A stretch of 64,000 nucleotides of DNA from Cellulomonas wangsupingiae (GCF_024508275.1 NZ_CP101989.1:4054099-4118098); one strand, 5' to 3'; counted from the first letter of the stretch, positions 24,762-35,051 are shown. The notes: generated from the sequence alone by a model not told the origin. Translations and numbers: made by a program.

Positions 24762-25076
24762 TCACCGGCTGAGGACCAGGGCGCGGCCCGACGACGCCCG
24801 GGTCAGCTCGTCCGGCTCGAGGTCCCGGTCGCTGCGACGGTCGCCCGCCTCGACGGCAGCGCCGTCCGCACCGGCCCCGCGGCCGCGCCACACCTGCATG
24901 ACGGCGTGCGACAGGGACGCGACCCCCATCGTCATCAGCGCCACGGCCATGGGCAGGTCGTGACCCACCCGCAGGACGCCCATGACGACCACGACGACGC
25001 CGAGCGCCACGCTCGCCGCCACCTGCACGGCAGGCGGCCAGGGCTCGCCCCGCGTCCAGCTCTGCCTGATGCTCAT
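24762..25076 (-). CDS. small membrane protein, unknown function
   Basis: A 104-residue protein. After MSIRQSWTRGEPWPPAVQ come two hydrophobic helices (VAASVALGVVVVVMGVL and MAVALMTMGVASLSHAVMQVW), then an acidic cytoplasmic tail of about 40 residues. No family is recognised. It lies between the other small membrane proteins and the rplI terminator. The 135-bp gap 24627-24761 shows nothing. Confidence 0.55.
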   Translation of the reverse strand: MSIRQSWTRGEPWPPAVQVAASVALGVVVVVMGVLRVGHDLPMAVALMTMGVASLSHAVMQVWRGRGAGADGAAVEAGDRRSDRDLEPDELTRASSGRALVLSR

Positions 25077-25234
25077 CTGCGTCTCCCGGTGCCGTCGCGG
25101 CCCTCCCGCGTCGTGCTCCCGACGCTACGCAGCCGGCCGACGTCTGCCGACCCCCTCCAGGACGACCGGCCCTCCATCGAAAGGACGAGGCCGGCCGACG
25201 CGCTCCTCACCCCGTGGGGGCACCGGTGGAACGA

Positions 25235-25270
25235 CGAGGCCCCGCACCGGATCACCGGTACGGGGCCTCG
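25235..25270. terminator. terminator of the rpsF-ssb-rpsR-rplI operon
   Basis: Stem CGAGGCCCCG(C)ACCGG / CCGGT(A)CGGGGCCTCG, 16 bp with one mismatch and an ATCA loop, 25 bp after the rplI stop on the minus strand. Confidence 0.75.
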
Positions 25271-25294
25271 CGAGCTCGCGTGCAGCGAGTCAGG

Positions 25295-25744
25295 TCAGAC
25301 GGACACGACCTTGACGGTCACGTCCGCCGACACCTCGGGGTGCAGGCGGACCTTCACCGTGTACTCGCCGGTCGACTTGATCGCCTGGGCGACCTCGATC
25401 TTGCGCTTGTCGACGGCCGGGGCACCGGCGGCCTTGATCGCGGCAGCGATCTCGGCCGTCGTGACGGCACCGAACAGACGACCCGACTCGCCGGACTTGG
25501 CCGAGACGGTGACGGGGTTGGCCTGCAGGGAGTCCCGCACGGCCTTCGCGTCGTCGAGCGTGGCGATCTCGCGGGCCTTGCGGGCACGACGGATCGCGGA
25601 CACGTCCTTCTCGGCACCCTTGGTCCACGGCGTGGCCAGGCTGCGCGGGATGAGGTAGTTACGGGCGTACCCGTCCTTCACCTCGACGATGTCGCCAGGT
25701 GCACCGAGACCGGTGACCTCGTGGGTCAGGATGATCTTCGCCAT
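25295..25744 (-). CDS. rplI: 50S ribosomal protein L9
   Basis: A 149-residue protein. The N-terminal rRNA-binding domain reads [20 protein letters not shown], then [20 protein letters not shown], the L9 signature. A connecting helix and the C-terminal domain [15 protein letters not shown] follow. It binds 23S rRNA domain V. The last gene of the classic rpsF-ssb-rpsR-rplI operon, 14 bp after rpsR, ended by a strong hairpin. Confidence 0.98.
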   Translation of the reverse strand: MAKIILTHEVTGLGAPGDIVEVKDGYARNYLIPRSLATPWTKGAEKDVSAIRRARKAREIATLDDAKAVRDSLQANPVTVSAKSGESGRLFGAVTTAEIAAAIKAAGAPAVDKRKIEVAQAIKSTGEYTVKVRLHPEVSADVTVKVVSV

Positions 25745-25758
25745 GGGTCAGTCCTTTC

Positions 25759-25995
25759 TCAGCGAGCCGACGACGAGTACGGCAGGAGAGCCATCTCGCG
25801 TGCGTTCTTGACGGCACGGGCGATCTGGCGCTGCTCCTGCACGGAGACGCCCGTCACTCGGCGCGCGCGGATCTTCCCGCGGTCGGAGATGAACTTGCGG
25901 AGCAGAGCCGTGTCCTTGTAGTCGACCGTGTCGATCTTGGCGGCCTTGAGGGGGTTCTGCTTCTTCTTGGGCTTGCGGACGACGGGCTTGGCCAT
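25759..25995 (-). CDS. rpsR: 30S ribosomal protein S18
   Basis: A 78-residue S18 with the basic start [20 protein letters not shown] and core [40 protein letters not shown]. There is no Cys-based zinc motif at the N-terminus, so this is the zinc-independent (C-) form. It partners with S6 on the 30S platform. Lies between ssb and rplI. Confidence 0.98.
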   Translation of the reverse strand: MAKPVVRKPKKKQNPLKAAKIDTVDYKDTALLRKFISDRGKIRARRVTGVSVQEQRQIARAVKNAREMALLPYSSSAR

Positions 25996-26070
25996 CGCGG
26001 TGCTCCTTGTCTATGGAGCCCCGAGCGTTGCCGTGCTCGGGGATGAGAGTTCAGGTGTGCGAGGCGCCGA

Positions 26071-26610
26071 TCAGAACGGGGGCTCGTCGGAGTAGCCGCC
26101 GCCGGACCCACCACCCGCGGGCGTCGCCCACGGGTCGTCGGTCTGGCCGCCGCCGGAGGACGAGCCACCGCCGCTGAAGCCGCCACCGCCGAAGCCGCCG
26201 CCACCACCGCCGCTGCCACCGCCACCGAAGTTGCCACCGCCGGAGCGCTGGGTCCGGGTGACCTTGGCGGTCGCGTACCGCAGCGACGGGCCGACCTCGT
26301 CGACCTGCAGCTCGTACACGGTGCGCTTCTCGCCCTCGCGGGTCTCGTACGACCGCTGCGAGAGCCGGCCCTGCACGATGACGCGGGTGCCCTTGGTGAG
26401 GGACTCGGCGACGGACTCGGCCGCCTCACGCCAGATCGAGCAGCGGAGGAACAGCGTCTCGCCGTCCTTCCACTCGTTGGACTGGCGGTCGAACGTGCGG
26501 GGCGTGGACGCGACCGTGAAGTTCGCGACCGCGGCACCGGACGGGGTGAAGCGCAGCTCCGGGTCCCCGGTCAGGTTCCCGATCACCGTGATGGTGGTCT
26601 CGCCGGCCAT
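26071..26610 (-). CDS. ssb: single-stranded DNA-binding protein
   Basis: A 179-residue SSB. The OB-fold (residues 1-110) begins [20 protein letters not shown] and has [25 protein letters not shown] long Gly/Ser-rich linker leads to the conserved acidic tip DEPPF, which recruits repair and replication partners. AGGAGG lies 6 bp before ATG 26610. The position between rpsF and rpsR is the standard actinobacterial order. Confidence 0.98.
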   Translation of the reverse strand: MAGETTITVIGNLTGDPELRFTPSGAAVANFTVASTPRTFDRQSNEWKDGETLFLRCSIWREAAESVAESLTKGTRVIVQGRLSQRSYETREGEKRTVYELQVDEVGPSLRYATAKVTRTQRSGGGNFGGGGSGGGGGGFGGGGFSGGGSSSGGGQTDDPWATPAGGGSGGGYSDEPPF

Positions 26611-26703
26611 GACGGCCTCCTCGCTCGTTCGGAAGGTTCGGCTGCGGCGTGGTGCCGCGGATGCTGGGGCCCGACGCTAGCGACGGGCACCGACACGCAG
26701 GTC

Positions 26704-26997
26704 TCAGGCCTCGCGGCGCAGGACCTTCGTACGCAGGACGACCTCGTTGAGGCCGAGCTGACGGTCCAGCTCCTTGGCCGTGGCGGGCGACGCGGTGAAG
26801 TCGACGACGGCGTAGATGCCCTCGGCCTTCTTCTGGATGTCGTACGCGAGGCGACGACGGCCCCACACGTCCACCTTGTCGACAGTCCCACCGTCGGTCT
26901 TGACGACCGTCAGGTACTTGTCGAGCGACGGGGCGACGGTGCGCTCCTCGATCTCGGGGTCGAGGATGATCATGATCTCGTACTGACGCAGGCTCAT
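26704..26997 (-). CDS. rpsF: 30S ribosomal protein S6
   Basis: A 97-residue S6, [20 protein letters not shown] with [23 protein letters not shown] 26997 is chosen because GGAGG at 27004-27008 gives 6-bp spacing; GTG 27003 would touch the ribosome site. First gene of the operon with ssb, rpsR and rplI. Confidence 0.97.
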   Translation of the reverse strand: MSLRQYEIMIILDPEIEERTVAPSLDKYLTVVKTDGGTVDKVDVWGRRRLAYDIQKKAEGIYAVVDFTASPATAKELDRQLGLNEVVLRTKVLRREA

Positions 26998-27162
26998 ACC
27001 CACCTCCTCTGGTCTTCGCGGTCACGGTCGTTCCGTGACAGGAGGGTTCTCAAGCGTCTCGACGTGCCCGTCCCCGACGAGTGTCAGGAGAGTGGGCACG
27101 ACGAACCGTCCGCGAACGGACGGCGGTGGCCCAGCGTACCGGGTGGCACGCCGGGAACCGAA

Positions 27163-29574
27163 TCAGGCTCCGCCGCCCGCGTCCTCGCCGCCGCCCGGCG
27201 GTTCGACCGGGGGCGCGCTCGGGCTGGTGCTGGGCGCCGGTGTGGGGCTGGGCTGCGGCGGTGGCGGCGGACCGCTGGAGACGACGAGCGTCACGGTGGA
27301 CCCCGCCGGGAGCGTCGCGCCCTCGCCGGGCTCCGCACGGATGACGCGGCCCTTGGGCACCGTCTGCGACTGCTCGGTGACCACGGCGGCCACGAGGCCC
27401 GCACCCTGCAGGACGCCGGAGGCGTCCGCCTCGGTCCGGTTCACCAGCCCGCCCGGCACCTGCACGTCGGCCGGCTGCGCGGGCTCCTCGGGCGTGGGCT
27501 CCGGGGTGGCGGTCTCGGTCTGCGTGGGCGTCGGAGTGGCCTTGCCGCCGATGTTGGCGCGTGCCGGGAAGTCCTGCACCTCCTGGTACTTCGGGTGCGT
27601 GAAGACCTTGCCCATGTAGTCCGCCCAGAGCACCGCGGGGTACGACGACCCGGTGATCTCCTTGTAGTCGCCCCACTCGCTGATCGTGTCGAGCGACTTG
27701 CCGTCCTGACCCTGCTGGGACAGCGCCACGGCCGTCGCCAGCTGCGGCACGTACCCCACGAACCACGCCGACTTGTTGAAGGACGACGTCCCGGTCTTGC
27801 CGGCGATCGGCCGGTCGAGCTTGTTGATCTGGGCCTTGCCGGACCCCCGCTCGACGACCTGCGTCATCGCGTAGGTGGCGTCCGCCATGACGTCGGCCGG
27901 GAACGCGTTCGTCCCCGTCGTGTCGGGCTGCCACGCGACCTGGTCGTCGTTGTCGAGGACCACCTGCAGGATGTGCGGGGCGCGGCGCACGCCCTGCGCG
28001 GCGAACGTCGCGTAGGCACCGGCCATGTCCAGGGGACGCACGTGGTCGGAGCCCAGCACGTTGGACGGCACCGTCGTCAACGGCGTCGTGATGCCCGCCG
28101 CCTCGGCCGTCTTGGCCGTGTTCTCGGGCCCGACCTCGATGTTGAGCGCGGCGTACACCGTGTTCACGGAGTTGGCGGTGGCCTCGACCAGGTCGATCGT
28201 GCCCGCGCCCTTGTTGCCGTAGTTCTGCACGTCGACCTTGCCGCCGTCCCACTCGGGGAACCGCTGCGGGGAGCTGCCGTCGTACTTCTTCGACAGGCTG
28301 ATGCCCTGCTGCAGAGCGGTGACGAGCGTGAACGGCTTGAACGTCGAACCGGCCTGGATCTCGTCGAACGTGGCCGTGTTCTTCGCGTCCGTCAGGTAGT
28401 CCGGGCCGCCGTACAGGGCCACGATCCCGCCGGTGGCCGGGTCCACGGACACCACGGAGACGCGCAGCCGCTCGTTGGGCGGCTCGCCGTCGGACAGCTG
28501 GCCGGCCCGCAGCGCCTCGGCGGACTCGACCGCCATGTGCTGCACGGCGGGGTCGATGGTCGTGATGATGTCGAGGCCACGGGTGCGCAGCTCGCCGGCC
28601 GTCCACATCTTGGTGGCGAGCAGCTCGTTCTCGACCATCTCGAGCAGGAAGCCGTTGGGGCCGCGGTACGTCTCGGACTGCTGGAACGGGATCGTGGCCG
28701 GGAACGTCTGCGCGGCCCGCTCCTCGGCGCTGAGCCACCCCGAGTCGACCATCGAGTCGAGCACCAGGCCCCAGCGCTGCTGGGACTTCTCGGGCGCGAC
28801 GGCGGGGTCCCAGTTGTTGGGCGACGGGATCAGCGCGGCGAGCATCGCGGCCTCGGAGACCGTGAGCTCGGCGGCGTTCTTGCCGAAGTAGGACTTCGCG
28901 GCGGCCTGGATCCCGTACGAGTCACGACCGAAGTAGATCGTGTTCAGGTAGCGGCCCATGATCTCTTCCTTGGACTCGCTCTGCGCGATCTTGATCGCGA
29001 GGATCGCTTCCTTGGCCTTGCCCAGGTAGTCCGTCGTGGTGTTCTGGTAGTAGCGCTCGACGTACTGCTGGGTCAGCGTCGACCCGCCCTGCGTCGGCTT
29101 GCCCTGGATGTTGTTGATGAAGGCGCGGGCCATGCCGGTGATCGACACGCCGCGGTTCGTGAAGAAGGTCTTGTCCTCGCCCGCGGCGACGGCCTGGCCG
29201 ATGTGCGCGGGCAGCGTCCCGTAGTCGACGATCTCGCGCCGCTGCTCGGCGAAGGTGCCCATGACGGGACCGGGCTGGCCGGGCTGGTCACCGGCGAAGT
29301 ACACGGTCGTCGTCTCGAACTTCGCCTCGGCGAGCGGGGACGGCGGGTCGATGAACGCGAACGCCGCCGCGCCGGCACCCAGCACGAGGAACATCCCGCC
29401 GATGAACGTGCCCAGCACCACGCGCCACGAGGGCAGCCACCGGTGCAGCCCGGTGTGCTCCCGGCGGGGGTAGTTCCAGAACCCGCGGGACTCCTGCGGG
29501 GCGGACTCGGACGCGGTGCGACGCGTCGATCGCCTGGCGCGCGACGGCGCTGCACGGCGCTTGCTGGCTGCCAA
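27163..29574 (-). CDS. class A penicillin-binding protein (PonA1-like), with C-terminal PASTA domain
   Basis: An 803-residue bifunctional peptidoglycan synthase. A basic cytoplasmic tail precedes one membrane span ([20 protein letters not shown], about residues 50-72). The transglycosylase domain has [20 protein letters not shown] and [17 protein letters not shown]. The transpeptidase domain has STFK (catalytic Ser), SVN and KTGT. A Pro/Thr linker and one PASTA repeat ([16 protein letters not shown] to TVTLVVSSG) end it, then a Pro/Gly tail. The start is taken as TTG 29574, with GAGAGGT 6-7 bp upstream; the open frame runs on to 29838 but that part is not protein-like. Conserved next to padR-ino1 in actinobacteria. 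Confidence 0.93.
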   Translation of the reverse strand: MAASKRRAAPSRARRSTRRTASESAPQESRGFWNYPRREHTGLHRWLPSWRVVLGTFIGGMFLVLGAGAAAFAFIDPPSPLAEAKFETTTVYFAGDQPGQPGPVMGTFAEQRREIVDYGTLPAHIGQAVAAGEDKTFFTNRGVSITGMARAFINNIQGKPTQGGSTLTQQYVERYYQNTTTDYLGKAKEAILAIKIAQSESKEEIMGRYLNTIYFGRDSYGIQAAAKSYFGKNAAELTVSEAAMLAALIPSPNNWDPAVAPEKSQQRWGLVLDSMVDSGWLSAEERAAQTFPATIPFQQSETYRGPNGFLLEMVENELLATKMWTAGELRTRGLDIITTIDPAVQHMAVESAEALRAGQLSDGEPPNERLRVSVVSVDPATGGIVALYGGPDYLTDAKNTATFDEIQAGSTFKPFTLVTALQQGISLSKKYDGSSPQRFPEWDGGKVDVQNYGNKGAGTIDLVEATANSVNTVYAALNIEVGPENTAKTAEAAGITTPLTTVPSNVLGSDHVRPLDMAGAYATFAAQGVRRAPHILQVVLDNDDQVAWQPDTTGTNAFPADVMADATYAMTQVVERGSGKAQINKLDRPIAGKTGTSSFNKSAWFVGYVPQLATAVALSQQGQDGKSLDTISEWGDYKEITGSSYPAVLWADYMGKVFTHPKYQEVQDFPARANIGGKATPTPTQTETATPEPTPEEPAQPADVQVPGGLVNRTEADASGVLQGAGLVAAVVTEQSQTVPKGRVIRAEPGEGATLPAGSTVTLVVSSGPPPPPQPSPTPAPSTSPSAPPVEPPGGGEDAGGGA

Positions 29575-29819
29575 CGGGTGACCTCTCGTGCCGACGACGG
29601 TGCTGCCTGGCGTCGCCGGGCACCCGTCACCGGGCGCGCCGGGCGGACGCTGCCGCGCCCAGTATGGACGAACGTCCGGAGCCGGCCTGCCGTGACGACG
29701 CCCAAGACGTCCGGATCGGCACGACCCTTCACACGATCGGCACGGGGCGTCGACGCGCTCACCCCGCCTGCCCCCCACGCGCGTGTTGTGCGGACGCTCG
29801 AGATCGACATAGTCTCCGG

Positions 29820-29838
29820 ATGTATCGAGTTGATACAT
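29820..29838. promoter_or_regulatory. PadR-type operator
   Basis: ATGTATC-GAGTT-GATACAT, a perfect 7-bp inverted repeat 54 bp before the padR start. ATGT...ACAT half-sites are the known PadR-family operator form. Autoregulation of padR-ino1 is therefore likely. The rest of 29575-29892 holds only the divergent promoters. Confidence 0.7.
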
Positions 29839-29892
29839 CGGATCCGCCGAACAGTCGGTTCCGCAGCCGACGTGTGAGGACAGGAGGATCCG

Positions 29893-30531
29893 GTGCGCGG
29901 ACGTTCAGACGTGCTCGAGCCCGCCATCCTCGGCCTGCTCGCCGAGTCCCCCATGCACGGGTACGAGCTGCGCAAGCGCCTCAACCTCGTGCTCGGGTCG
30001 TTCCGCGCCCTGTCGTACGGCTCGCTGTACCCGTGCCTCAAGGGGCTCGCGGACCGCGGCTGGATCGTCGGCACCGAGGCGCCCAGCGACCGCGCCGTGG
30101 CCTCCAAGCGCGCACGCATCGTCTACGAGCTCACCGCCGACGGCAAGGAGCACCTCCAGGAGGTGCTCTCCTCGTCCGGCCCGGCCACGTGGGAGGACGA
30201 GAACTTCGACGTACGGTTCGCGTTCTTCGCCCAGACCGACGCCGAGACGCGGCTGCGCATCCTCGAGGGGCGGCGCACCCGGCTGACCGAGCGGCTCGAG
30301 ACGGTCCGGCAGTCGTTCGCCCGGACCCGCGAGCGCATGGACGAGTACACGCTCGAGCTCCAGCGCCACGGTCTCGAGCAGGTCGAGCGCGAGGTCCGCT
30401 GGCTGGACGACCTCATCGACAACGAGCGCGGCGTACGTCGCGCTCGCCCCGAGGGCGGTGGCCGGCCGGCCGCCGCTGCAGACGACGCCGAGGGCATCTC
30501 CGAGGCGCGAAACGAGAAGGAGCGAGGATGA
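29893..30531 (+). CDS. PadR-family transcriptional regulator
   Basis: A 212-residue protein. The winged helix at the N-terminus reads [20 protein letters not shown], then [20 protein letters not shown] and [13 protein letters not shown], the PadR signature. A C-terminal Vir_act_alpha_C-like helical domain ([20 protein letters not shown]) provides dimerisation. The start codon is GTG 29893 with AGGAGG upstream. The stop overlaps the ino1 start (ATGA). Its own promoter region carries a PadR palindrome. The PadR-ino1 pair is conserved in mycobacteria and Streptomyces, so it probably controls inositol (mycothiol, phosphatidylinositol) supply. Confidence 0.95.
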   Translation: MRGRSDVLEPAILGLLAESPMHGYELRKRLNLVLGSFRALSYGSLYPCLKGLADRGWIVGTEAPSDRAVASKRARIVYELTADGKEHLQEVLSSSGPATWEDENFDVRFAFFAQTDAETRLRILEGRRTRLTERLETVRQSFARTRERMDEYTLELQRHGLEQVEREVRWLDDLIDNERGVRRARPEGGGRPAAAADDAEGISEARNEKERG

Positions 30532-31622
30532 CCTCCATCCGCGTCGCCATCGTCGGCGTCGGCAACTGTGCCGCGTCGCTTGTCCAGGGTGTGCACTACT
30601 ACCGGGACGCCGACCCGCAGGGCAAGGTCCCCGGCCTGATGCACGTGCAGTTCGGCGACTACCACGTCCGCGACATCGAGTTCGTGGCCGCGTTCGACGT
30701 GGACGCCAAGAAGGTCGGCTTCGACCTGTCCGAGGCGATCTTCAGCTCGGAGAACAACACGATCAAGATCTCCGACGTCCCGCCGCTCGGTGTGACGGTG
30801 TCGCGCGGTCACACGCTCGACGGCCTCGGCAAGTACTACTCCGAGACGATCGAGGAGTCGGACGCCGAGCCCGTCGACGTCGTCCAGACGCTCAAGGACC
30901 TGCAGGTCGACGTCCTGGTCTGCTACCTGCCCGTCGGCTCCGAGGCCGCCGCGAAGTTCTACGCGCAGTGCGCCATCGACGCGGGCGTCGCCTTCGTCAA
31001 CGCGCTGCCCGTGTTCATCGCGTCGGACCCCGAGTGGGCCGCGAAGTTCGAGGCCGCCGGCGTCCCGATCGTCGGCGACGACATCAAGTCGCAGGTCGGC
31101 GCGACCATCACGCACCGCGTGCTCGCGCGCCTCTTCGAGGACCGCGGCGTCATCCTGGACCGCACGTACCAGCTGAACGTCGGCGGCAACATGGACTTCA
31201 AGAACATGCTCGAGCGCGAGCGCCTGGAGTCCAAGAAGATCTCCAAGACGCAGGCCGTCACGTCGAACCTCACCGACGGCCCGCTGGCCGGCAAGAAGGA
31301 CGACCGCAACGTCCACATCGGCCCGTCGGACTACGTCGCGTGGCTCGACGACCGCAAGTGGGCGTACGTGCGCCTCGAGGGCCGCGCGTTCGGCGAGGTG
31401 CCCCTGAGCCTGGAGTACAAGCTCGAGGTCTGGGACTCCCCGAACTCGGCCGGCATCATCATCGACGCGGTGCGCGCGGCGAAGATCGCCAAGGACCGTG
31501 GCATCGGCGGCCCCCTGCTGTCGGCGTCGACGTACTTCATGAAGTCCCCGCCGGTGCAGACCGAGGACACCGAGGGCCGCGTCAAGGTCGAGGCCTTCAT
31601 CCGCGGCGAGCTGGAGCGCTGA
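30528..31622 (+). CDS. ino1: inositol-3-phosphate synthase
   Basis: A 364-residue NAD-dependent enzyme converting glucose 6-phosphate to 1D-myo-inositol 3-phosphate, the first step to phosphatidylinositol and mycothiol. The start [20 protein letters not shown] is the Rossmann NAD motif. [27 protein letters not shown] and [12 protein letters not shown] hold active-site lysines and ligands of the short actinobacterial form. [21 protein letters not shown] is near the end. The start is translationally coupled to padR by ATGA, and a perfect hairpin terminator follows. Confidence 0.97.
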   Translation: MTSIRVAIVGVGNCAASLVQGVHYYRDADPQGKVPGLMHVQFGDYHVRDIEFVAAFDVDAKKVGFDLSEAIFSSENNTIKISDVPPLGVTVSRGHTLDGLGKYYSETIEESDAEPVDVVQTLKDLQVDVLVCYLPVGSEAAAKFYAQCAIDAGVAFVNALPVFIASDPEWAAKFEAAGVPIVGDDIKSQVGATITHRVLARLFEDRGVILDRTYQLNVGGNMDFKNMLERERLESKKISKTQAVTSNLTDGPLAGKKDDRNVHIGPSDYVAWLDDRKWAYVRLEGRAFGEVPLSLEYKLEVWDSPNSAGIIIDAVRAAKIAKDRGIGGPLLSASTYFMKSPPVQTEDTEGRVKVEAFIRGELER

Positions 31623-31655
31623 GCTCACGCTGAGGCGTCGCTGACAGCTCCACCC

Positions 31656-31688
31656 CGAGGGCCCGGTGCACCACGCACCGGGCCCTCG
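31656..31688. terminator. bidirectional hairpin terminator
   Basis: Perfect 14-bp stem CGAGGGCCCGGTGC with its complement around a 5-nt loop, between the convergent ino1 and sigma-module genes. Confidence 0.8.
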
Positions 31689-31704
31689 CGCGTCGTGCCG
31701 GGCG

Positions 31705-33174
31705 TCACCCTCGGGGCGCTGCCACCGCCGCCACCGGGTTGAGCATGTCCGGCCCTTCCGGGCCGTGCGGCACCCGCACGCTGGTGCCGGACACGGGGTC
31801 GACGAGCAGCAGCGTGAGCGGCGAACCGTCACCAGGGCACGGCCCCGGGCCGGTGGAGACGGGCAGGAGCCCGCCGTTGCCGTGGTCGGGCTCCACACCG
31901 CCCCCGGCACCGTCCATGTCGCGGTCGGTGACGAGCGGTCGCACCGTCCCGTCGGCCGCCAGGACGGCGGGGGTCGTGCACCAGGGATCGAGGGACGTGC
32001 CGAGCGGCGCGACGCCAGCGGCCAGTGCGCCGTCCCCGGCCGGCTGACCGAACCACGGCACCGGGTCGCCGGTCACCAGCTCACGCACGACGAGCGGCTC
32101 CCGCTGTCCCGTCACGTCCGCGCGGACCAGCCGCGGCCGCGTCGACGACTCGGACGGAGGCGTGGACGTGCCGGCGTCGGCACACACGAGCAGGACGGAC
32201 GTCGCGTCGGTCCACCCCCCCGGCCGGCACTGCTGACCGGCCGGCACGAGCGAGGCGCTGAGGGACGTGCCGGTGGCCAGCTCGACGACCTCGACGCCGC
32301 TGCCCCCCGGGTCGAGGTACGCGTCGAGCCACAGGAGGGCACGCCGGCCGTCGGGGCTCAGCTGTGCGCGGTGGCTGAGCAGCCAGGGCCCGCCCGGGAC
32401 CTGCTGCGCCGCACCGCTCCTCGGCACCGTCCACAGGGTCGACCCGACCCCGCCCATGCTCATCTGCTGCCACACCTCGGTGCCGTCGGGCTGGTTGCCC
32501 ACGTGGAGCGTGTAGGGCGGCAGGCCACGGCCGTCGGGGGTGACGGCGCCGGTGCGCAGGTCGACGACCGTGCGCGTCTCGTCCGGGCCCCCGGAGGCCA
32601 GCACCACCGTGTCGGCGTCGGGCCAGGCGACGGGCGCCGGCGAGACGTCGGCAGGCAGGTCGACGGCGTGGAAGAGCTCCCCCGCCGGCGAGACGACGAC
32701 GAGGACGACCGGCAGAGCGGTGCCGTCCTCCTGGAACGGGTCACCTCCGGTGCTCTGGTAGCCCACGACGCCCCACCCGGGGCCGATCGCCGCGAGGGTC
32801 GCGGCGTCCAGCGCGTGCATGGGCGGCATGCCGACGCGCTCCACGGCCACGCGCTCCACGGCGTCCACCGTGGCCGTCGGGCTCGCGACGGGTCGCGGTG
32901 AGACGGGCGACGTCGGCGTCGGGGTGTGCGCCGGCGTCGGGGTGTGCGCCGGCAGCGGCACGTCGCGGTCCTGCAACCCGAACCACCCCGCGGCACCGAC
33001 GACGAGCACGGTCGCGGCAGCCACCGCCGAGTACGACGTCGTGCGGCCCCGGCGCGCCCGGCGGACCCGCGCGTGCAGGTCCTCCAGGGCCTGCGGGGAC
33101 GGCTGGGTGCCGGTCTCGAGCTGCTCCTGCACCTGCAGGCTCCGCTCCAGGCGGCTGGTCAGGTCGTCGCTCAT
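31705..33174 (-). CDS. sigma-module 1 membrane protein (putative anti-sigma/sensor)
   Basis: A 489-residue single-span protein. The cytoplasmic N-terminus (about 45 residues, with QALEDLHARVRRARRGR) is followed by one helix SAVAAATVLVVGAAGWFGL, a Pro/Thr linker of TPTPAHTPTPTSP type, and a large extracytoplasmic domain with repeated Trp/Gly/Asp strand pairs suggesting a beta-propeller. It contains C-R-P-G-G-W-x-D-A-T-x(5)-C, also present in the two paralogs at 35088 and 40333. No zinc anti-sigma motif (HxxxCxxC) is seen. The start overlaps the ECF sigma stop as ATGA. A sensor or anti-sigma role is inferred from pairing and topology only. Confidence 0.75.
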   Translation of the reverse strand: MSDDLTSRLERSLQVQEQLETGTQPSPQALEDLHARVRRARRGRTTSYSAVAAATVLVVGAAGWFGLQDRDVPLPAHTPTPAHTPTPTSPVSPRPVASPTATVDAVERVAVERVGMPPMHALDAATLAAIGPGWGVVGYQSTGGDPFQEDGTALPVVLVVVSPAGELFHAVDLPADVSPAPVAWPDADTVVLASGGPDETRTVVDLRTGAVTPDGRGLPPYTLHVGNQPDGTEVWQQMSMGGVGSTLWTVPRSGAAQQVPGGPWLLSHRAQLSPDGRRALLWLDAYLDPGGSGVEVVELATGTSLSASLVPAGQQCRPGGWTDATSVLLVCADAGTSTPPSESSTRPRLVRADVTGQREPLVVRELVTGDPVPWFGQPAGDGALAAGVAPLGTSLDPWCTTPAVLAADGTVRPLVTDRDMDGAGGGVEPDHGNGGLLPVSTGPGPCPGDGSPLTLLLVDPVSGTSVRVPHGPEGPDMLNPVAAVAAPRG

Positions 33175-33722
33175 GACGCACCTCCTCGACGGTCGACGAG
33201 CGTGACGGACGACGCCTCGGCGTCCGGAGCCGATCTGGTGCCCAGCAGGGCGTCGAGGGTCGCGACGCCGTCCGAGACGTGCCGCTTGACGGCCCCCTCG
33301 CTGATGCCGAGCAGACGTGCGGTGTCCCGTACGGACACGTCGTCGAGGTGCCGCAGCACGACGCACGCCCGTTGCTGGGGCGACAGCGAGCCGAGCGCGG
33401 CCGCGACGTCCGCGTCGAGCATCTCCGAGCGCAGCTCGGTGTCCTCGGCGGTGGCGTGCGCCAGACGCACCACCGCGGTCCTCTCGCGGGCCCGGCGGCG
33501 CGTGCCGTCCACGAACCGGGACGCCACCGCCCGGCGCACGTACGCCTCGGCCTGCGGCACCGACCCGAACGACGCCCGGGCGCTGAACGTGCTCACCAGC
33601 GCGTCGTGCACCACGTCCTGGGCCTGCGCGCGATCACCCGTGAGCACGGTCGCGTACGCCACGAGCCCGCCGTACCGCTCCTGCACGAGCCGGTCGAGCA
33701 TCGGCGCCCATCCCTGGCTCAC
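33171..33722 (-). CDS. ECF RNA polymerase sigma factor (SigE-family-like), module 1
   Basis: A 183-residue two-domain sigma factor. Region 2 contains AYATVLTGDRAQAQDVVHDA and AEAYVRRAVASRFVDGTRRR. Region 4 contains LSPQQRACVVLRHLDDVSVR and DTARLLGISEGAVKRHVSDG. It directs core polymerase to specific promoters. GTG 33722 start. About 60 bp upstream is AACC-N16-CGTT, shared with the other two modules and of the usual ECF -35/-10 form, suggesting autoregulation. It overlaps the membrane protein gene. Confidence 0.93.
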   Translation of the reverse strand: MSQGWAPMLDRLVQERYGGLVAYATVLTGDRAQAQDVVHDALVSTFSARASFGSVPQAEAYVRRAVASRFVDGTRRRARERTAVVRLAHATAEDTELRSEMLDADVAAALGSLSPQQRACVVLRHLDDVSVRDTARLLGISEGAVKRHVSDGVATLDALLGTRSAPDAEASSVTLVDRRGGAS

Positions 33723-33782
33723 GTCGTCCCCGTCATCTCAGCGTCCCCGTCTCCGCCGGCCCACGTCGGCCGTTCGCACTAC

Positions 33783-33806
33783 AACGTCGCAGGGCCCTCG
33801 CCGGTT
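33783..33806 (-). promoter_or_regulatory. ECF-type promoter, module 1
   Basis: Minus strand: AACC (33806-33803), 16 bp, CGTT (33786-33783). Identical elements with the same spacing precede modules 2 and 3. Confidence 0.6.
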
Positions 33807-33870
33807 GTGGGCCGACCGGCCGCGGCCCGTGCGTCCGTCGCGCACACCGCAACGACCGTCCCGACCCGCG

Positions 33871-33915
33871 GGTGTGCAGGGTTCGTGGTGCTCAGCGCCA
33901 CGAACCCTGCACACC
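33871..33915. repeat. 45-bp hairpin repeat, left copy
   Basis: Perfect 18-bp arms, GGTGTGCAGGGTTCGTGG and its complement. It agrees at 41 of 45 positions with the right copy at 35028-35072, the two bracketing one gene. Confidence 0.85.
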
Positions 33916-33983
33916 CCGGCGCGTCGTCCACAAGGTCGGCGTCCGCCGGCCCGGGGGGCCGTCCGGTGCGGGAGCGTGGCGGG

Positions 33984-35051
33984 GTGAGCTCGTCCGTGGT
34001 GCGCTCGGTGGGGTCGGTCCCCGGGGCGTCGATGCTGCTGTCCGGCCGTGGCGCGGCGTCGGCGCGGCGGGTCGACGTCGGCGGGATCCCGGCGCTTCGG
34101 GAGCTGGGCGACGCGTTGCGTGCGACCGTCGTGCGGCAGGACGGTGTCGCGACGACCGCGCAGCTCGCCGCCGGCGGCGTCGAGAGGTCGGTCGTGGCTC
34201 GCCGCGTGCGCAGCGGCCACTGGCAGCGGGCCGTGCGCGGCGTGGTCGTGCTGCAGTCCGGCCCGCCGACGTGGCGTCAGCTCGCCCGGGCGGCCCTGCT
34301 GGCCGCCGGTCCGGGCGCCGCCCTGTCGCACCGGTCGGCCGGGTTCGTGCACGGTCTCCTGCGCGACCCGGGCAGCGGCTTCGTCGTGAGCGTCCCGGCG
34401 CAGCGGTACGTCGTCGCCCGGCCAGGGCTGACCGTGCGACGGCGACGGACGATGCCGCGCTCGTCCGGCTCGCTGCGCAGCGTGGACATCTTCGGCACGG
34501 TGCTCGACCTCGTCCACGAGACGGCCGACGACGACGCGGTCGTCGCAGTGCTGTGCGACGCGGCGCGGCTGCGCGTGCCGACCTCCCAGGTGGTCGACGA
34601 GGCCGCGGGGCGCACGGGCCTGCGCCACCGTGCCCTCCTCCTGGACGTGCTCGGCGACCCGACGGCGCGGGTCGAGTCCCCGCTGGAGCACCGGTACGAC
34701 CGTGACGTCGAGCGGGCCCACGGGCTGCCGCGCTCGCTCGGCCAGGTGGCGGACCGCGTCGACGGCCGACGGATCCGCTCCGACCGGCGGTACGCCGCCT
34801 GGGGTGTGCGGGTCGAGCTCGACGGCCGGCTCGTGCACGCCGGCCGCGTCGACGCCGACGTGTGGCGCGACAACGCCGTGCGCGTCGAACGCGGCGACGT
34901 GACCCTGCGGTACCGCTGGCGCCACGTGGCGGGTGCCCCGTGCGCGACCGCCGCCCAGCTCGCCGCGGCCCTGCGCGCCCGCGGCTGGCCCGGCTCACCT
35001 GCCCGCTGCTCCCCCGACTGCCGGGTGGGTGTGCAGGGTTCGTGGTCCTGA
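33984..35051 (+). CDS. AbiEi-like winged-helix / DUF559-like protein
   Basis: A 355-residue protein. The N-terminal part (VVRQDGVATTAQLAAGGVER, RRVRSGHWQRAVRGVVVL) is the winged-helix of type IV antitoxin AbiEi-like proteins. It is followed by ARAALLAAGPGAALSHRSAG. The C-terminal part, VRVELDGRLVHAGRVDADVW then RDN and TLRYRWRHV, matches the DUF559/Vsr-like endonuclease pattern. GTG 33984 with GGGAG 9 bp upstream decides the start. The two 45-bp hairpins bracket it, and its TGA lies in the loop of the right one. No toxin partner lies beside it. A DNA-binding, possibly nicking, selfish or defence protein is conceivable; function unknown. Confidence 0.75.
   Translation: MSSSVVRSVGSVPGASMLLSGRGAASARRVDVGGIPALRELGDALRATVVRQDGVATTAQLAAGGVERSVVARRVRSGHWQRAVRGVVVLQSGPPTWRQLARAALLAAGPGAALSHRSAGFVHGLLRDPGSGFVVSVPAQRYVVARPGLTVRRRRTMPRSSGSLRSVDIFGTVLDLVHETADDDAVVAVLCDAARLRVPTSQVVDEAAGRTGLRHRALLLDVLGDPTARVESPLEHRYDRDVERAHGLPRSLGQVADRVDGRRIRSDRRYAAWGVRVELDGRLVHAGRVDADVWRDNAVRVERGDVTLRYRWRHVAGAPCATAAQLAAALRARGWPGSPARCSPDCRVGVQGSWS

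Noticed and set aside
26071-26300. GGC/GGT-rich run considered as a repeat array
   Set aside because: It is the Gly-rich linker of SSB, a normal family feature.
32880-32960. Repeated GTCGGGGTGTGCGCCGGC words
   Set aside because: They encode the Pro/Thr linker of the module 1 membrane protein and are not an independent repeat element.
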